DNA of 64,000 bases from Halomonas salinarum (GTDB lineage Bacteria; Pseudomonadota; Gammaproteobacteria; Pseudomonadales; Halomonadaceae). The stretch lies in assembly GCF_012062845.1 (NCBI RefSeq), contig NZ_WWNB01000001.1, positions 186,001 through 250,000 on the forward strand, read 5' to 3'. The position numbers and the translations under genes are program-made. The notes beneath the pieces are model-generated. The model searched no databases. It had not been told where the DNA came from and worked only from the letters and a program-made list of their open reading frames with translations. Positions 23,330 through 31,882 of the stretch are shown here, piece by piece. Each line of letters begins with the position of its first letter. Within the stretch, counting starts at the first letter, position 1.

Positions 23330-24328
23330 ATGCAAAGCCGTTACTTCACCATCAATGATCATCCCCAAGGCACCCCAGCGCGCGAGCTTTTCGAACTGCA
23401 CGAGACCGAGCTGCCGGCACTGTCGAACGGCGAGGTCCGGGTGCGCAACACCTGGCTCTCCGTGGACCCCTATATGCGCGGTCGCATGAGTGGCGTGACG
23501 ACCTACATTGACCCCTTCGAGCTCAATGCACCGCTCGAGGGGGCGGCAGTGGGTGAAATCATCGAATCACTCGACCCCGCCTTCCCGGTCGGCACCAAGG
23601 TGCGCCACATGGCGGGCTGGCGAGATATCGCTCAGCTACCGGGCAACCAGCTTGAGCCACTGCCCTATTTCGACGTCCCGGATCAGGCCTACCTGGGCGT
23701 GCTCGGCATGCCGGGCATGACCGCCTGGACTGGCCTCAACCGTATCGCCGAGATGCAGCAAGGTGACAACGTACTGGTCAGCGGTGCCGCCGGCGCGGTG
23801 GGCTCTCTTGCCGTACAACTGGCCAAGGCCAAGGGTGGCAACGTCGTCGGCATCGCAGGCTCTCAGGAAAAGCTCGACTGGCTCGAGTCCAAGGGCGTCA
23901 AAGCGGTCAGCTACAAGGACAAGAACGCCGCCCAACTGACCGAGGCCCTTAACGAGGTCTGCCCCGAGGGCTTCGATGTCTACTACGAGAACGTCGGCGG
24001 CATATGCCTTGAAGCGGCACTGAACAGCCTGAAGGTCGGCGCACGTATTGCTGTCTGTGGCATGATCGCGCGTTATAACGAGGATACCCCCAGCGCCGGG
24101 CCGAGCAATATCGCCATGATCCTGATTCGCCGTGCTCGCATGCAGGGCTTTATCGTTTTCGATCACTGGGCTCACTATCCTCAGTTCATCGAGACCATCG
24201 GCCCGCAGGTGGCAAGCGGTGAGATCGACTACGAAGAGACCATCGAAGAAGGCCTCGAGCGTACCCCGGATGCCTTCCTGAAGCTCTTCGAAGGCGCCAA
24301 CCGCGGCAAGATGCTGGTCAAGCTTTAA
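23330..24328 (+). CDS. curA: zinc-independent MDR NADPH oxidoreductase (CurA/leukotriene-B4 dehydrogenase type)
   Basis: The 332-residue protein has the two-domain MDR fold without zinc ligands. Visible features are a GroES-like N-terminal part (VRNTWLSVDPYMRGRM), the NADP-binding glycine motif (VSGAAGAVGSLAVQLAK), a VGIAGSQEKLDWL segment, and FDVYYENVGG. It resembles bacterial CurA and plant/animal prostaglandin reductases, which reduce alkenals or the double bond of enones with NADPH. AAGGAG lies upstream of ATG 23330. Divergent from a LysR regulator; it ends in a strong bidirectional terminator. Confidence 0.88.
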   Translation: MQSRYFTINDHPQGTPARELFELHETELPALSNGEVRVRNTWLSVDPYMRGRMSGVTTYIDPFELNAPLEGAAVGEIIESLDPAFPVGTKVRHMAGWRDIAQLPGNQLEPLPYFDVPDQAYLGVLGMPGMTAWTGLNRIAEMQQGDNVLVSGAAGAVGSLAVQLAKAKGGNVVGIAGSQEKLDWLESKGVKAVSYKDKNAAQLTEALNEVCPEGFDVYYENVGGICLEAALNSLKVGARIAVCGMIARYNEDTPSAGPSNIAMILIRRARMQGFIVFDHWAHYPQFIETIGPQVASGEIDYEETIEEGLERTPDAFLKLFEGANRGKMLVKL

Positions 24329-24366
24329 GCAGCGCCACGCGTGCACCCTTGACGCCATGCCGATAT

Positions 24367-24404
24367 AAAAACGGCCGGACCCAAGCGGGTCCGGCCGTTT
24401 TTTT
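24367..24404. terminator. bidirectional terminator between curA and yjdM
   Basis: A 12-bp stem ACGGCCGGACCC / GGGTCCGGCCGT (24371-24382, 24387-24398) has an AAGC loop, with A residues before and seven T residues after, which makes a textbook terminator for both convergent genes. Confidence 0.95.
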
Positions 24405-24420
24405 GGCCTAGGCTCTGGAG

Positions 24421-24762
24421 TCAGACTTTCTTGACGAACTCGGACTTGAGCTTCATCGCCCCGATGCCATCGATCTTGCAGTCGATGTCGTGATCGCCAT
24501 CGATCAGACGGATGTTCTTGACCTTGGTGCCGACCTTGACCACTGAGGACGAGCCCTTGATCTTGAGATCCTTGATCACCGTGACGCTGTCGCCATCTTC
24601 CAGCAGATTGCCATTGGCATCACGATAGACCGGTGAGTCATCGCCGGCATCAGCCGAGGCATCCTTGGCCCACTCATGGCCGCAGCCAGGGCATACGAAC
24701 ATGGCGCCATCTTCGTAGGTGTAGTCGGCATCGCATGATGGGCAGTTGGGAAGATCACTCAT
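24421..24762 (-). CDS. yjdM: PhnA/YjdM zinc-ribbon protein
   Basis: The 113-residue product has an N-terminal zinc ribbon ([20 protein letters not shown], then CGHEW) and a C-terminal SH3-like domain ([17 protein letters not shown], and [20 protein letters not shown]). This is the PhnA/YjdM family, about 111 residues in E. coli. Despite the name, a role in phosphonate use is unproven. ATG 24762 was chosen because it fits the family length and has AGGA upstream; an in-frame extension beyond it looks non-coding. Confidence 0.9.
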   Translation of the reverse strand: MSDLPNCPSCDADYTYEDGAMFVCPGCGHEWAKDASADAGDDSPVYRDANGNLLEDGDSVTVIKDLKIKGSSSVVKVGTKVKNIRLIDGDHDIDCKIDGIGAMKLKSEFVKKV

Positions 24763-24921
24763 GGCTCGGTCCTGGTTTTTTATGGCGGTGACGGGTCGTG
24801 ACCCACCAAGCGGGGCACGAAGGCCGGCAAGCCTACCCGGTTTGCCGCCACCACTCCACCGTCGGGCCCATTCGCCGCCTGATCTGGGTAAGCCGACACT
24901 TGCTTTCAACTTTGTTTTCAA

Positions 24922-24962
24922 CAACCCAGGCCCGCTGCCCCATCGCCAGCGGGCCTGGGTTG
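24922..24962. terminator. 16-bp hairpin in a divergent intergenic region
   Basis: The arms CAACCCAGGCCCGCTG (24922-24937) and CAGCGGGCCTGGGTTG (24947-24962) pair perfectly around a 9-base loop and are followed by TTTC on the plus strand. It sits upstream of both flanking divergent genes, so it does not end either one. It may end an unannotated small RNA, act as an attenuator for the phosphatase gene, or be a protein-binding palindrome. Confidence 0.6.
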
Positions 24963-25052
24963 TTTCGCGGCCCCGTCCTGCATAGAGTTGATGTTCAAGG
25001 GGCACATTCACCGTGACCGCCGCCGAGACGTCGTCCTTTTCCTGACCCTCCA

Positions 25053-26150
25053 GTGAGGCGCCTGTTGATCGCTAAATTGCTGCATTTCATGAAGAAACTG
25101 GTTCGCCTCTTCACTCGACCGATGAAAAGCGACAAGGGGCGAGGCGGCGTCATCGTGCAAACCTATCGCGGTTATGGCACGCACAAGGAAGCTTTCGTCA
25201 TGGGCCGGGTCTTTCGCCAGCCAGGCACCGGCAGACGCTGGAAAGAAGGGGGTACCTCTCGAGATCTGATCGATGTCCTACGCCGCGTGATTCGGCATGG
25301 CGTCCGCGATGCCTGGGTGGTGATGCGCATGGGCGATGCTCAAACCACCGTCAAGACGGACCGTGACGGCTACTTCTTTGCCCATATCGACATCAACCAT
25401 TCGCTGCCTACCGACAGGCTCTGGCACACGGCCTCGCTCGAGGTGACATCAGAAAAAGATGCCATCAGCACAGACACCCAGGTCTATATTCCCCCTGCCA
25501 ATACCGACCTCATCGTGATCAGCGATATCGACGACACGGTGATGTACACAGGCGTTGCCAACAAGCTCAAGATGCTCTATCGGCTGTTCATGGAAAAGGC
25601 GCATAGGCGTACCGCCTTTCCCGGCGTCGCCGCCTTCTACCGGGCGCTGTATGGCGGCGTCGAAGGCAACCGCAAGCGCCCCATGCTCTATGTGTCGCGC
25701 GGTCCCTGGTGCATCTATGACATGCTCGACATGTTCTTCAACCTGAACCGGATACCGGCGGGCCCCATTCTCTTTCTGCGTGAATGGGGGATACGCCTGT
25801 CGCGGCCATGGCCACGCAAGGCAGAGGATCACAAGGCGGATGTCATCCGCGATATGCTGGCGCTATATGTCGACCTGCCGTTCATTCTCATTGGGGACAG
25901 CGGCCAGCACGACCCCGAGGTCTATACCCAGATCGTCAAGGAGAACCCCGAGCGGGTGTTGGCGATCTACATCCGCAAGGTGGATAACGACCCGGAACGC
26001 GACATCGCCATCGAAAAGCTGGCCAACGAGGTCAGCCATACCGGCTGCCGGCTGGTGCTTGCGAGCACCAGTCTCGACATGGCCGAGCATGCGAAGACCC
26101 ACGGATTTATCTCTGAAGAAGGGCTTGAGGCGGTGCGCGACGAACAATGA
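25053..26150 (+). CDS. APP1-type phosphatidate phosphatase domain protein (DUF2183)
   Basis: The 365-residue protein has a C-terminal HAD-like catalytic domain with the DxDxT nucleophile motif ([14 protein letters not shown]), a YVSRGPW segment, and [13 protein letters not shown]. The N-terminal third forms a beta-rich segment. The family is named for yeast App1, a phosphatidate phosphatase. The bacterial role is unknown. Start is uncertain: GTG 25053, TTG 25065 (with TGAGG six bases upstream) and ATG 25089 are all in frame; I give the longest. A large hairpin lies upstream (24922-24962). Confidence 0.8.
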   Translation: MRRLLIAKLLHFMKKLVRLFTRPMKSDKGRGGVIVQTYRGYGTHKEAFVMGRVFRQPGTGRRWKEGGTSRDLIDVLRRVIRHGVRDAWVVMRMGDAQTTVKTDRDGYFFAHIDINHSLPTDRLWHTASLEVTSEKDAISTDTQVYIPPANTDLIVISDIDDTVMYTGVANKLKMLYRLFMEKAHRRTAFPGVAAFYRALYGGVEGNRKRPMLYVSRGPWCIYDMLDMFFNLNRIPAGPILFLREWGIRLSRPWPRKAEDHKADVIRDMLALYVDLPFILIGDSGQHDPEVYTQIVKENPERVLAIYIRKVDNDPERDIAIEKLANEVSHTGCRLVLASTSLDMAEHAKTHGFISEEGLEAVRDEQ

Positions 26151-26215
26151 CCTCGCGCCGCGCATCGGACAGAAAGAACACCTGCGCCTCGGCAGCGCGC
26201 ACGAATCGCGCGAGT

Positions 26216-26629
26216 CTAACTGAAGGCGGTACTCAGATCCGGCTTCATGGTCGGGCAGAGACGAGCCAGACCCCACGCCAGAGCAATACCCGCCAGCGTG
26301 AGCCCGACCGGCAACCAGCTGAACATCACCCCGGAAGACAGATACAGGGCCAGGAACACAACGGCCATTACCCCGCTACCGAGCATGCGACCTGCCTTCA
26401 CGCCGGTGATGACGATACTTGCCAGCACTCCAAGACAAGGGATCAGCACGCTAAACACGTGAATCATGACGCCCTGGCTGCTCTGGGCAACATAGGGCAA
26501 CACCCAGCGCGCCACTCCCTCCCAGACCAGCAGATAAACGATCGCCGGGGCGGCGAAGCCACCGAGTAGGCGCAACATGGTGCGTGACGTTTCCTCGTCA
26601 CCGGGCTTGGAAGGCTGGGGCATAGGCAT
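26216..26629 (-). CDS. small membrane protein of unknown function
   Basis: The 137-residue product has a polar N-terminus of about 15 residues and four hydrophobic segments (from APAIVYLLVW, IHVFSVLIPCLGVLASIVI, VMAVVFLALYLSSGVMF, and VGLTLAGIALAWGLA). I do not recognise a family. It converges on the APP1 phosphatase gene, whose stop lies 65 bp away. Base composition is normal for the window. The coding nature is moderately supported by its membrane periodicity and good start ATG at 26629. Confidence 0.6.
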   Translation of the reverse strand: MPMPQPSKPGDEETSRTMLRLLGGFAAPAIVYLLVWEGVARWVLPYVAQSSQGVMIHVFSVLIPCLGVLASIVITGVKAGRMLGSGVMAVVFLALYLSSGVMFSWLPVGLTLAGIALAWGLARLCPTMKPDLSTAFS

Positions 26630-26840
26630 AAGAAGAATCCTGAAGGGGGTAAAAGACAGCGTGCCTGCAGAGTTGGCCCAACAGTGCCAACTGAAATGCT
26701 TATTTCAGGTGCTATCGAGGGCGCTATTGAATCATTGCCATCCGGTTATTGCACCGCCACAGGCGACACGATGCGTCGGCCAACAATGATGTCGCTGCAG
26801 AGTAAGGGGCATGAAACGTGACGATAACCGCGCTTACGGC

Positions 26841-27182
26841 CTACTCGGCGCAATCAATACATTTTAGGGTGGCGTAATTCAGCGCCAGTCGCTTGGGTGA
26901 AATGTACTCGCCGCATTCGATGCATTCGCCGAAACACTCGTCGTCAATGCGCGTGAGCGCCAGATCGATGAAGCGCATCGTTGCCTCGCGACGACGTTGA
27001 GCGGCCTGCGCCATGGCTTGTGTCTGCAGTGCATCCATGCGCGTCAATCGCCCGGTGCTGGTCTGATCAAGCGTCACCGTATCACGACTATCTGCACTAG
27101 CCTCGCCCTCCTCTACCAGCTGCCGACGCTGTTCGAGCAGCGATTGGCGCACCTCGTCCATGTCCAGTTCGGGATGGTTCAT
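26841..27182 (-). CDS. DksA/TraR-family zinc-finger protein
   Basis: The 113-residue protein is a coiled-coil helix (residues about 8-85, rich in Arg, Gln and Ala) followed by a C4-type zinc finger (CFGECIECGEYI ... CIDCAE). This is the TraR/YbiI/DksA layout. DksA-like proteins insert their coiled coil into the RNA polymerase secondary channel to alter promoter selection, often with ppGpp. The acidic coiled-coil tip residues of DksA are not clearly identifiable, so function is by family only. It is monocistronic. Confidence 0.88.
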   Translation of the reverse strand: MNHPELDMDEVRQSLLEQRRQLVEEGEASADSRDTVTLDQTSTGRLTRMDALQTQAMAQAAQRRREATMRFIDLALTRIDDECFGECIECGEYISPKRLALNYATLKCIDCAE

Positions 27183-27298
27183 CGCTGCCTCCTGATGATG
27201 AATGGGAAACCCACGCTAACGTTATCGAAGATAGCTGTCATGCTGATACGCTTGATCGGTAACTGGGCACGGAAACCACCCAAGTGGAGCACCTCTTG

Positions 27299-27763
27299 AT
27301 GGCCAATAGGTTCATGAATAACGCAACGACACCCAGCACGTGGATATGTGCATTGCTGACCTTGCTGCTTTCATGCGGTATGGCACAGGCTCAGGATCTC
27401 GTGCTCAAGGATGCCAAGCTCAGCCTGTTACCGGGAGATATGCCGGGCGCCGGCTACTTCAGCCTGCAAAACAGGAGTGCTGAAACCCTGACGCTGGTGG
27501 GCGCCGAAAGCGATGTCTTCAAGAATACCGAGATCCACATGAGCATGGAAAAAGACGGCATGGCCAGCATGCAGGCGGTGCCGGCACTCGATATTGCCGC
27601 CGGAGACAATCTCGAATTTGCGCCAAAAGGCTACCACCTCATGTTCATGAACCGGCTAACGCCCTTGGCAGTAGGCGATGACGTGGAGGTAATACTGCAC
27701 TTTTCCGATGGACAACAGCTAGCCGCGACCTTTGAGGTTGTGTCTCCCGCCACCCTACTCTGA
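27299..27763 (+). CDS. periplasmic copper chaperone PCu(A)C
   Basis: The 154-residue product has a signal peptide ending near MAQAQ and the complete copper motif His80-x10-Met91-x21-His113-x-Met115. PCu(A)C proteins hold Cu(I) in the periplasm and help metallate the CuA centre of cytochrome oxidases together with Sco. The next gene encodes Sco, 18 bp away, so they form a copper-delivery operon. ATG 27299 has GGAG upstream; ATG 27314 and GTG 27284 are possible alternatives. Confidence 0.92.
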   Translation: MANRFMNNATTPSTWICALLTLLLSCGMAQAQDLVLKDAKLSLLPGDMPGAGYFSLQNRSAETLTLVGAESDVFKNTEIHMSMEKDGMASMQAVPALDIAAGDNLEFAPKGYHLMFMNRLTPLAVGDDVEVILHFSDGQQLAATFEVVSPATLL

Positions 27764-27781
27764 TCGCCTATCAGGATACCC

Positions 27782-28363
27782 ATGATGCTCAAGTGGCTTT
27801 CTCTACTCTTGCTGATACTGCTGCTGGCAGGCTGCAGCGACCCGGACTGGCACACCACGGATATATCCGAGGCCATGCCCGACCTCGACTTGCGCCTGAC
27901 GGACGAAAATGGCCAGCAAGTTGAGGAAGACGCCTTTGCGGGCAAGACGACCCTACTGTATTTCGGCTATACCCACTGCCCGGATATCTGCCCCACCTCG
28001 CTTGCCAAGATAGCAGCCGCGATCAAGCGACTCGATGAGCCAGAGCGCGACGAACTGCAGGTGTTATTCGTCTCGGTGGACCCCGAGCGCGATACCAAAG
28101 CGAGCCTGCGGCAATACACGGAGATATTCGGACCTCAATTCATCGGCCTTACCGGCGACAGTTCACAGCTTGATGCACTGACGAATCGCTATAAGGTGAG
28201 CTATAGCTACGGCGAAAAAGACGCAAACGGTCGCTATGATGTCTCGCACTCCAGCGGCATTTTCGTCTTCGATGAGCAAGGCCAGGCACGCCTGCTCATG
28301 CGTGGCAGCGATCCGATTTCCTCTATCGTGAATGACGTCGAGCGCCTGATGGCAGAAGGTTAA
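27782..28363 (+). CDS. Sco1/SenC copper-binding lipoprotein
   Basis: The 193-residue product has a lipobox LLAGC (Cys18) and a thioredoxin-like domain with the Sco metal motif C66PDIC70 and the third ligand His156 (DVSHSSGIFVFD). Sco proteins deliver copper or reduce the cysteines for the CuA site of cytochrome oxidases. The bo3 operon in this window has no CuA, so the partner oxidase (aa3, cbb3 or similar) must be elsewhere in the genome. It lies in an operon with the PCu(A)C gene. Confidence 0.93.
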   Translation: MMLKWLSLLLLILLLAGCSDPDWHTTDISEAMPDLDLRLTDENGQQVEEDAFAGKTTLLYFGYTHCPDICPTSLAKIAAAIKRLDEPERDELQVLFVSVDPERDTKASLRQYTEIFGPQFIGLTGDSSQLDALTNRYKVSYSYGEKDANGRYDVSHSSGIFVFDEQGQARLLMRGSDPISSIVNDVERLMAEG

Positions 28364-28652
28364 GTGACCAGGCGCTTTTAGACGGGAAACGATTCATGAG
28401 CACCCGTGCGCCCCGTGGTCACATGCCTATAGTCGGCCAGCCTGGCAGCCCCTTTCCCCTGCGATGCTGGCCAAGGCCTACTTGCCCTGCCACTTGGTCA
28501 TCTCGAGCCTGGGCCTACCACCCGCCTGCCGATCGACGTTTATCAACCCAAGACGCCGCATCATCCCCACCTCGCTTTGGTCGAAGCGGCCTTCCGTTAG
28601 CCACCTATCGGTCGTAACCTGCAGCCTCACCCTGCCGACACAAGGATGTTGG

Positions 28653-29534
28653 ATGTCTCCCGCCGATACGCTACGTCTGATTCTTCTCTCCACCCTATGG
28701 GGCATGTCGTTCATCTTCATGCGCGTGGCAGTGCCGGAATTCGGCCCAGTGCCATTGATTCTGGTGCGCATGGGAGTGGGCGCTCTCCTGCTGGTGCCCC
28801 TATTGCTGGGGGCGCGATACCTGCGCCTGGTATGGGAGAACAAGGGACGCCTGCTGGTGCTCGGCCTTGTGAACCATGTGCTGCCCTTCTGCCTGTTGGC
28901 ACTGGCCACCACACGACTTGAAGCTGGCTTCACCTCGCTGATTAATGCGACAACCCCGATCTTCACCGCCCTGCTGGGCGCCCTGTTCTTCACCACACCG
29001 GTGCAGCGCCAGCAGTACCTGGGCCTGGCCCTCGCCTTCTTCGGCGTCTACGTGCTCTCGGCCAACCGCCTGGATTTCGCCCTGGGTGGCGATGGCTGGT
29101 TCATTCTCTCGGCGCTGGGCGCCACCTTCTGCTACGGGGTTGCCACCAACTACTCGAAGACCTACCTGTCTCACCTCCCTGTGCGCGTGCTGGCGGCCGG
29201 CAGTACCACCATGTCGGCACTAATGCTGCTGATTCCGGGGCTTCTACTCTGGCCGTCGGAACCGATCAGCACCGTGGCCTGGGGCAATGGGCTCGCGCTT
29301 GCAGCGCTCAGTACCACGCTTGCCTTCCTTCTCTACTTCGGCCTGCTATCAAGCGCCGGGGCCACCGCAACCTCGACGGTCACCTTCCTCGTGCCGGTGA
29401 GTGCGCTGCTATGGGGCTATTTGCTGCTGGATGAGGTGCTCAGCCTGCAGATAATCGCCGGCATGGCCATCACGCTAATCGGCACCGCTATCGCCACGCG
29501 CATGATCCGGCTGCCCAGCAAACGGCTGGCATAA
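28653..29534 (+). CDS. EamA/DMT-family transporter
   Basis: The 293-residue protein has ten predicted membrane helices as two EamA repeats. The first starts LRLILLSTLWGMSFIFMRVA and the second begins near GDGWFILSALGATFCYG. The motif LEAGFTSLINATTPIFTALL is typical for the fourth helix of RhaT/EamA proteins. The substrate is unknown; DMT proteins often export amino acids or metabolites. ATG 28653 has AAGGA upstream (28642-28646). Its stop codon lies in a 12-bp tandem repeat. Confidence 0.88.
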   Translation: MSPADTLRLILLSTLWGMSFIFMRVAVPEFGPVPLILVRMGVGALLLVPLLLGARYLRLVWENKGRLLVLGLVNHVLPFCLLALATTRLEAGFTSLINATTPIFTALLGALFFTTPVQRQQYLGLALAFFGVYVLSANRLDFALGGDGWFILSALGATFCYGVATNYSKTYLSHLPVRVLAAGSTTMSALMLLIPGLLLWPSEPISTVAWGNGLALAALSTTLAFLLYFGLLSSAGATATSTVTFLVPVSALLWGYLLLDEVLSLQIIAGMAITLIGTAIATRMIRLPSKRLA

Positions 29535-29554
29535 GGGCTGATATAAGGGCTGAT
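29531..29554 (+). repeat. 12-bp tandem duplication at the EamA stop codon
   Basis: The unit ATAAGGGCTGAT occurs twice in direct succession (29531-29542 and 29543-29554), with the TAA stop codon in the first copy. Confidence 0.85.
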
Positions 29555-29969
29555 ATAGACCAACCGAGGCTGAATCAAACGGAAAAAGCAGAATAGCCCC
29601 TGATAGCCCCTGATAGCCACTGATAGCCCCTGATAGCCACTGAGGATGCCGCTTTCTGAATGGATCTAACGGCTTGCGGGCGCCGCATCGCTCCGCCAAT
29701 TACGCGCGTGAAGAGGCTTTCCCGCCGTGACGACCTTCAGGCCCGATGGCGTTCGAGTCGTCCCGGCAAAGGTCGTCGCTGGCAAGATATCCATCGCCCT
29801 AGCGGCCAGGACTTGAACCTCAGCGGTTTAGACCAGCAGTATAATAGGCGAGCATTAGTTTCGTACGCCTGCCCATGGTGGGGCTCAGTGAGTGAACGGA
29901 GTGAAGCACCGCTCGTCCCCCCAGGAGCATCATGGCGTAGCGTTTCTGAGATCATGAGGAGGTTTTCCT
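29535..29969. other. 435-bp gap upstream of ectD, repeats but no gene
   Basis: No convincing gene. It holds short tandem repeats near its start, and a TATAAT hexamer at 29840-29845 which may be the ectD -10 box; TTGAAC at 29813-29818 is 21 bases upstream, too far for a standard sigma-70 spacing, so stress-sigma control is possible. A strong AGGAGG at 29955-29960 is the ectD ribosome binding site. Confidence 0.5.
29591..29645 (+). repeat. 10-bp tandem repeats TGATAGCC(C/A)C
   Basis: Five consecutive 10-base units, with the first imperfect (GAATAGCCCC) and the others TGATAGCCCC or TGATAGCCAC, followed by a partial sixth. The period equals one DNA helical turn. Located 3' of the EamA gene. Confidence 0.8.
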
Positions 29970-30920
29970 ATGGTAGACCGTCTAGATCCTTATCCCACTC
30001 GCCTGACCGAACACCGCGACCCTCTCTCCCGCAAGGAGCCAATCGTCCATGCCCGCAACCAGCGTCGCTGGGAAGGCCCGTTGGATGAAGTGGCCCTCTC
30101 TCGCTTCGAACGGGATGGTTTTCTGTGGTTCAACGGCTTTTTCTCCCGGGACCGGATCGAGCCATTCTTCGATGAGCTCAAGCAAATGGCCAACGACGAA
30201 TCGCTAATGCGCTCCGACCAGGTCATTCAGGACCCCAATAGCGGCGCCATCCGCTCCGTATTCGGTATGCACAAGCTCTCGGAGCACTTCGACCGTTTGA
30301 CGCGCGACCCACGTATTCTTGGGATGGTGCGGCAATTACTGGGTAGCGAGGTCTACATCCACCAGTCGCGTATCAATGACAAGTACGGCTTCCAGGGCAG
30401 TGGCTTCGACTGGCATTCGGATTTCGAAACCTGGCACGCCGAGGACGGCATGCCTCGCATGCGGGCAGTGAGTGCGTCGCTGATGCTGACCGACAACAAT
30501 GAGTTCAACGGCCCGTTGATGCTGATTCCCGGGTCGCATCGCCAATTCGTGCCATGCGTTGGCGAGACACCGGAAGCAAACTGGCTGGAATCCCTCAAGG
30601 CTCAGAAGCTGGGCGTGCCGGATCAGCAAGCGCTAGCGACCCTGGCTGAGCGAGGGGGTATTCAGGCCCCCAAGGGGCCGGCGGGGTCGTTGCTGCTGTT
30701 CGAATGCAACACGCTTCATGCGTCAAACGAGAACATGTCGCCCTGGCCACGCTCCAACCTGTTCTTCGTCTACAACAGCGTGGATAACGCGCTGCAAGAG
30801 CCTTATGCAGCCCCCTCTCAGCGTCCCGAATTCCTCGCTACCCGCAGCGACATCCAACCGCTGACGATGCATGACGATTTCCCGGAACTCGCAGGGCAAG
30901 GGGTCGACCCGCTGCACTAA
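29970..30920 (+). CDS. ectD: ectoine hydroxylase EctD
   Basis: The 316-residue enzyme is a 2-oxoglutarate-dependent Fe(II) dioxygenase that converts ectoine to 5-hydroxyectoine, a compatible solute for salt and heat stress. It has the EctD signature (DWHSDFETWHAEDGMPRM), with iron ligands His149, Asp151 and His250, and the Arg261 region (SPWPRSNLF). It is monocistronic; the ectABC genes are not in the window, an arrangement seen in Halomonas species. ATG is preceded by AGGAGG. Osmotic regulation is likely, but the promoter is not clearly seen. Confidence 0.97.
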   Translation: MVDRLDPYPTRLTEHRDPLSRKEPIVHARNQRRWEGPLDEVALSRFERDGFLWFNGFFSRDRIEPFFDELKQMANDESLMRSDQVIQDPNSGAIRSVFGMHKLSEHFDRLTRDPRILGMVRQLLGSEVYIHQSRINDKYGFQGSGFDWHSDFETWHAEDGMPRMRAVSASLMLTDNNEFNGPLMLIPGSHRQFVPCVGETPEANWLESLKAQKLGVPDQQALATLAERGGIQAPKGPAGSLLLFECNTLHASNENMSPWPRSNLFFVYNSVDNALQEPYAAPSQRPEFLATRSDIQPLTMHDDFPELAGQGVDPLH

Positions 30921-30954
30921 ACGTACTTCGCCCCCCTCTCCAAACCACGTAACG

Positions 30955-30976
30955 GCCGTGACGCCACCGTCACGGC
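30955..30976. terminator. terminator between ectD and the enoyl-CoA hydratase gene
   Basis: A 9-bp perfect stem GCCGTGACG / CGTCACGGC with a CCAC loop, followed by TATTG on the plus strand, lies between the two convergent genes. Confidence 0.75.
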
Positions 30977-31000
30977 TATTGTCATGGCACGCCTCCGGGA

Positions 31001-31774
31001 TCAGAAGTTCGGCTTTCGCTTCTCGAGAAAGGCTGCCATGCCTTCCTTCTGCTCGCTGCCGGCGAAGCCCAGTGCAAAGAGGCTCGTTTCCAATGCCAGG
31101 GCGCTGTCGAGGTCCTGATCCATGCCGTCATGCACGGCCTGCTTGGCACTACGTACGGCCTTGGGACCATTGACGTTGAGCTGCTTGGCGAGTGTCTCGG
31201 CGTATTGCTCGAGCTCGGCCTGGGACATCACCTGATTGACCAGGCCGATACGCAAGGCTTCCTGGGCGTCGATCTTGCGCCCGGTGGTGATCAGGTCCAG
31301 CGCCATGGCCGGGCCGATGCGGCGCGGTAGTCGCTGAGTGCCGCCAAAACCGGGAATCACGCCGAGCAGCACTTCCGGCTGGCCAAACACCGCGTTGTCG
31401 CTTGCCACCGCCCAGTCGCAGGCCAACGCCAGTTCGCAGCCACCGCCCAGGCAGAAGCCGTTGACCAGCGCCACGACCGGTACCGGCAGGCGCTCTAGAC
31501 GCTTGATGGTGGTCAATGCCTGACGGGCAAAGGCGTGGGCCTCGTCAGGAGTCTTGTCGCGCATCTCGGCAATGTCGGCACCGGCGACAAAGGCCTTCTC
31601 GCCCTCGCCGGTAATCAGGACCGCACGCAGATCCGCCTGACCCTCAAGATCATCAAGCATGCGGGCAAGCTCGGTGAAGAGCGCCGAGTTGAGGGCGTTA
31701 AGGGCCTTGGGGCGATTCAGGGTCAGGCGGGCAATACCGCTTTCGATAACCAGATGGACAGGTGCGTCTTGCAT
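31001..31774 (-). CDS. enoyl-CoA hydratase/isomerase (crotonase family)
   Basis: The 257-residue product has the crotonase fold signatures: RPKALNALN, the oxyanion hole segment AFVAGADIAEM, NGFCLGGGCELALACD, and PEVLLGVIPGFGGTQRLPR, with glutamates in the two catalytic positions (CEL and PEV). It hydrates enoyl-CoA to 3-hydroxyacyl-CoA in the cytosol. ATG 31774 is backed by AAAGGAGG; an in-frame extension to 31843 is not needed. It follows the 3-hydroxyacyl-CoA dehydrogenase gene on the same strand, separated by a MITE-like element. Short-chain specificity (crotonyl-CoA) is likely but unproven. Confidence 0.92.
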   Translation of the reverse strand: MQDAPVHLVIESGIARLTLNRPKALNALNSALFTELARMLDDLEGQADLRAVLITGEGEKAFVAGADIAEMRDKTPDEAHAFARQALTTIKRLERLPVPVVALVNGFCLGGGCELALACDWAVASDNAVFGQPEVLLGVIPGFGGTQRLPRRIGPAMALDLITTGRKIDAQEALRIGLVNQVMSQAELEQYAETLAKQLNVNGPKAVRSAKQAVHDGMDQDLDSALALETSLFALGFAGSEQKEGMAAFLEKRKPNF

Positions 31775-31882
31775 GATGCCTCCTTTAGCAGGATTCGTCC
31801 TCGAGAGCCGATGCGCGCTACCCGGCAGGCGCCCGGTTGGCACGAGATCCTAGCGTTGTCATGGACAAGTAAAAAACAGGGC

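Noticed and set aside
28396-28617. 73-codon frame between the Sco gene and the EamA gene
   Set aside because: The product is rich in Pro, Arg and Ser without structure, and it has no ribosome binding site; probably the EamA leader region.
29740-29765. GTTCGAGTC-like T-loop sequence, possible tRNA
   Set aside because: The T stem pairs only partly and no acceptor, D or anticodon arms could be folded around it.
29840-29845. TATAAT as a firm ectD sigma-70 promoter
   Set aside because: The only plausible -35 (TTGAAC) is 21 bases upstream, too far; recorded as a possibility in the intergenic entry, not as a promoter feature.
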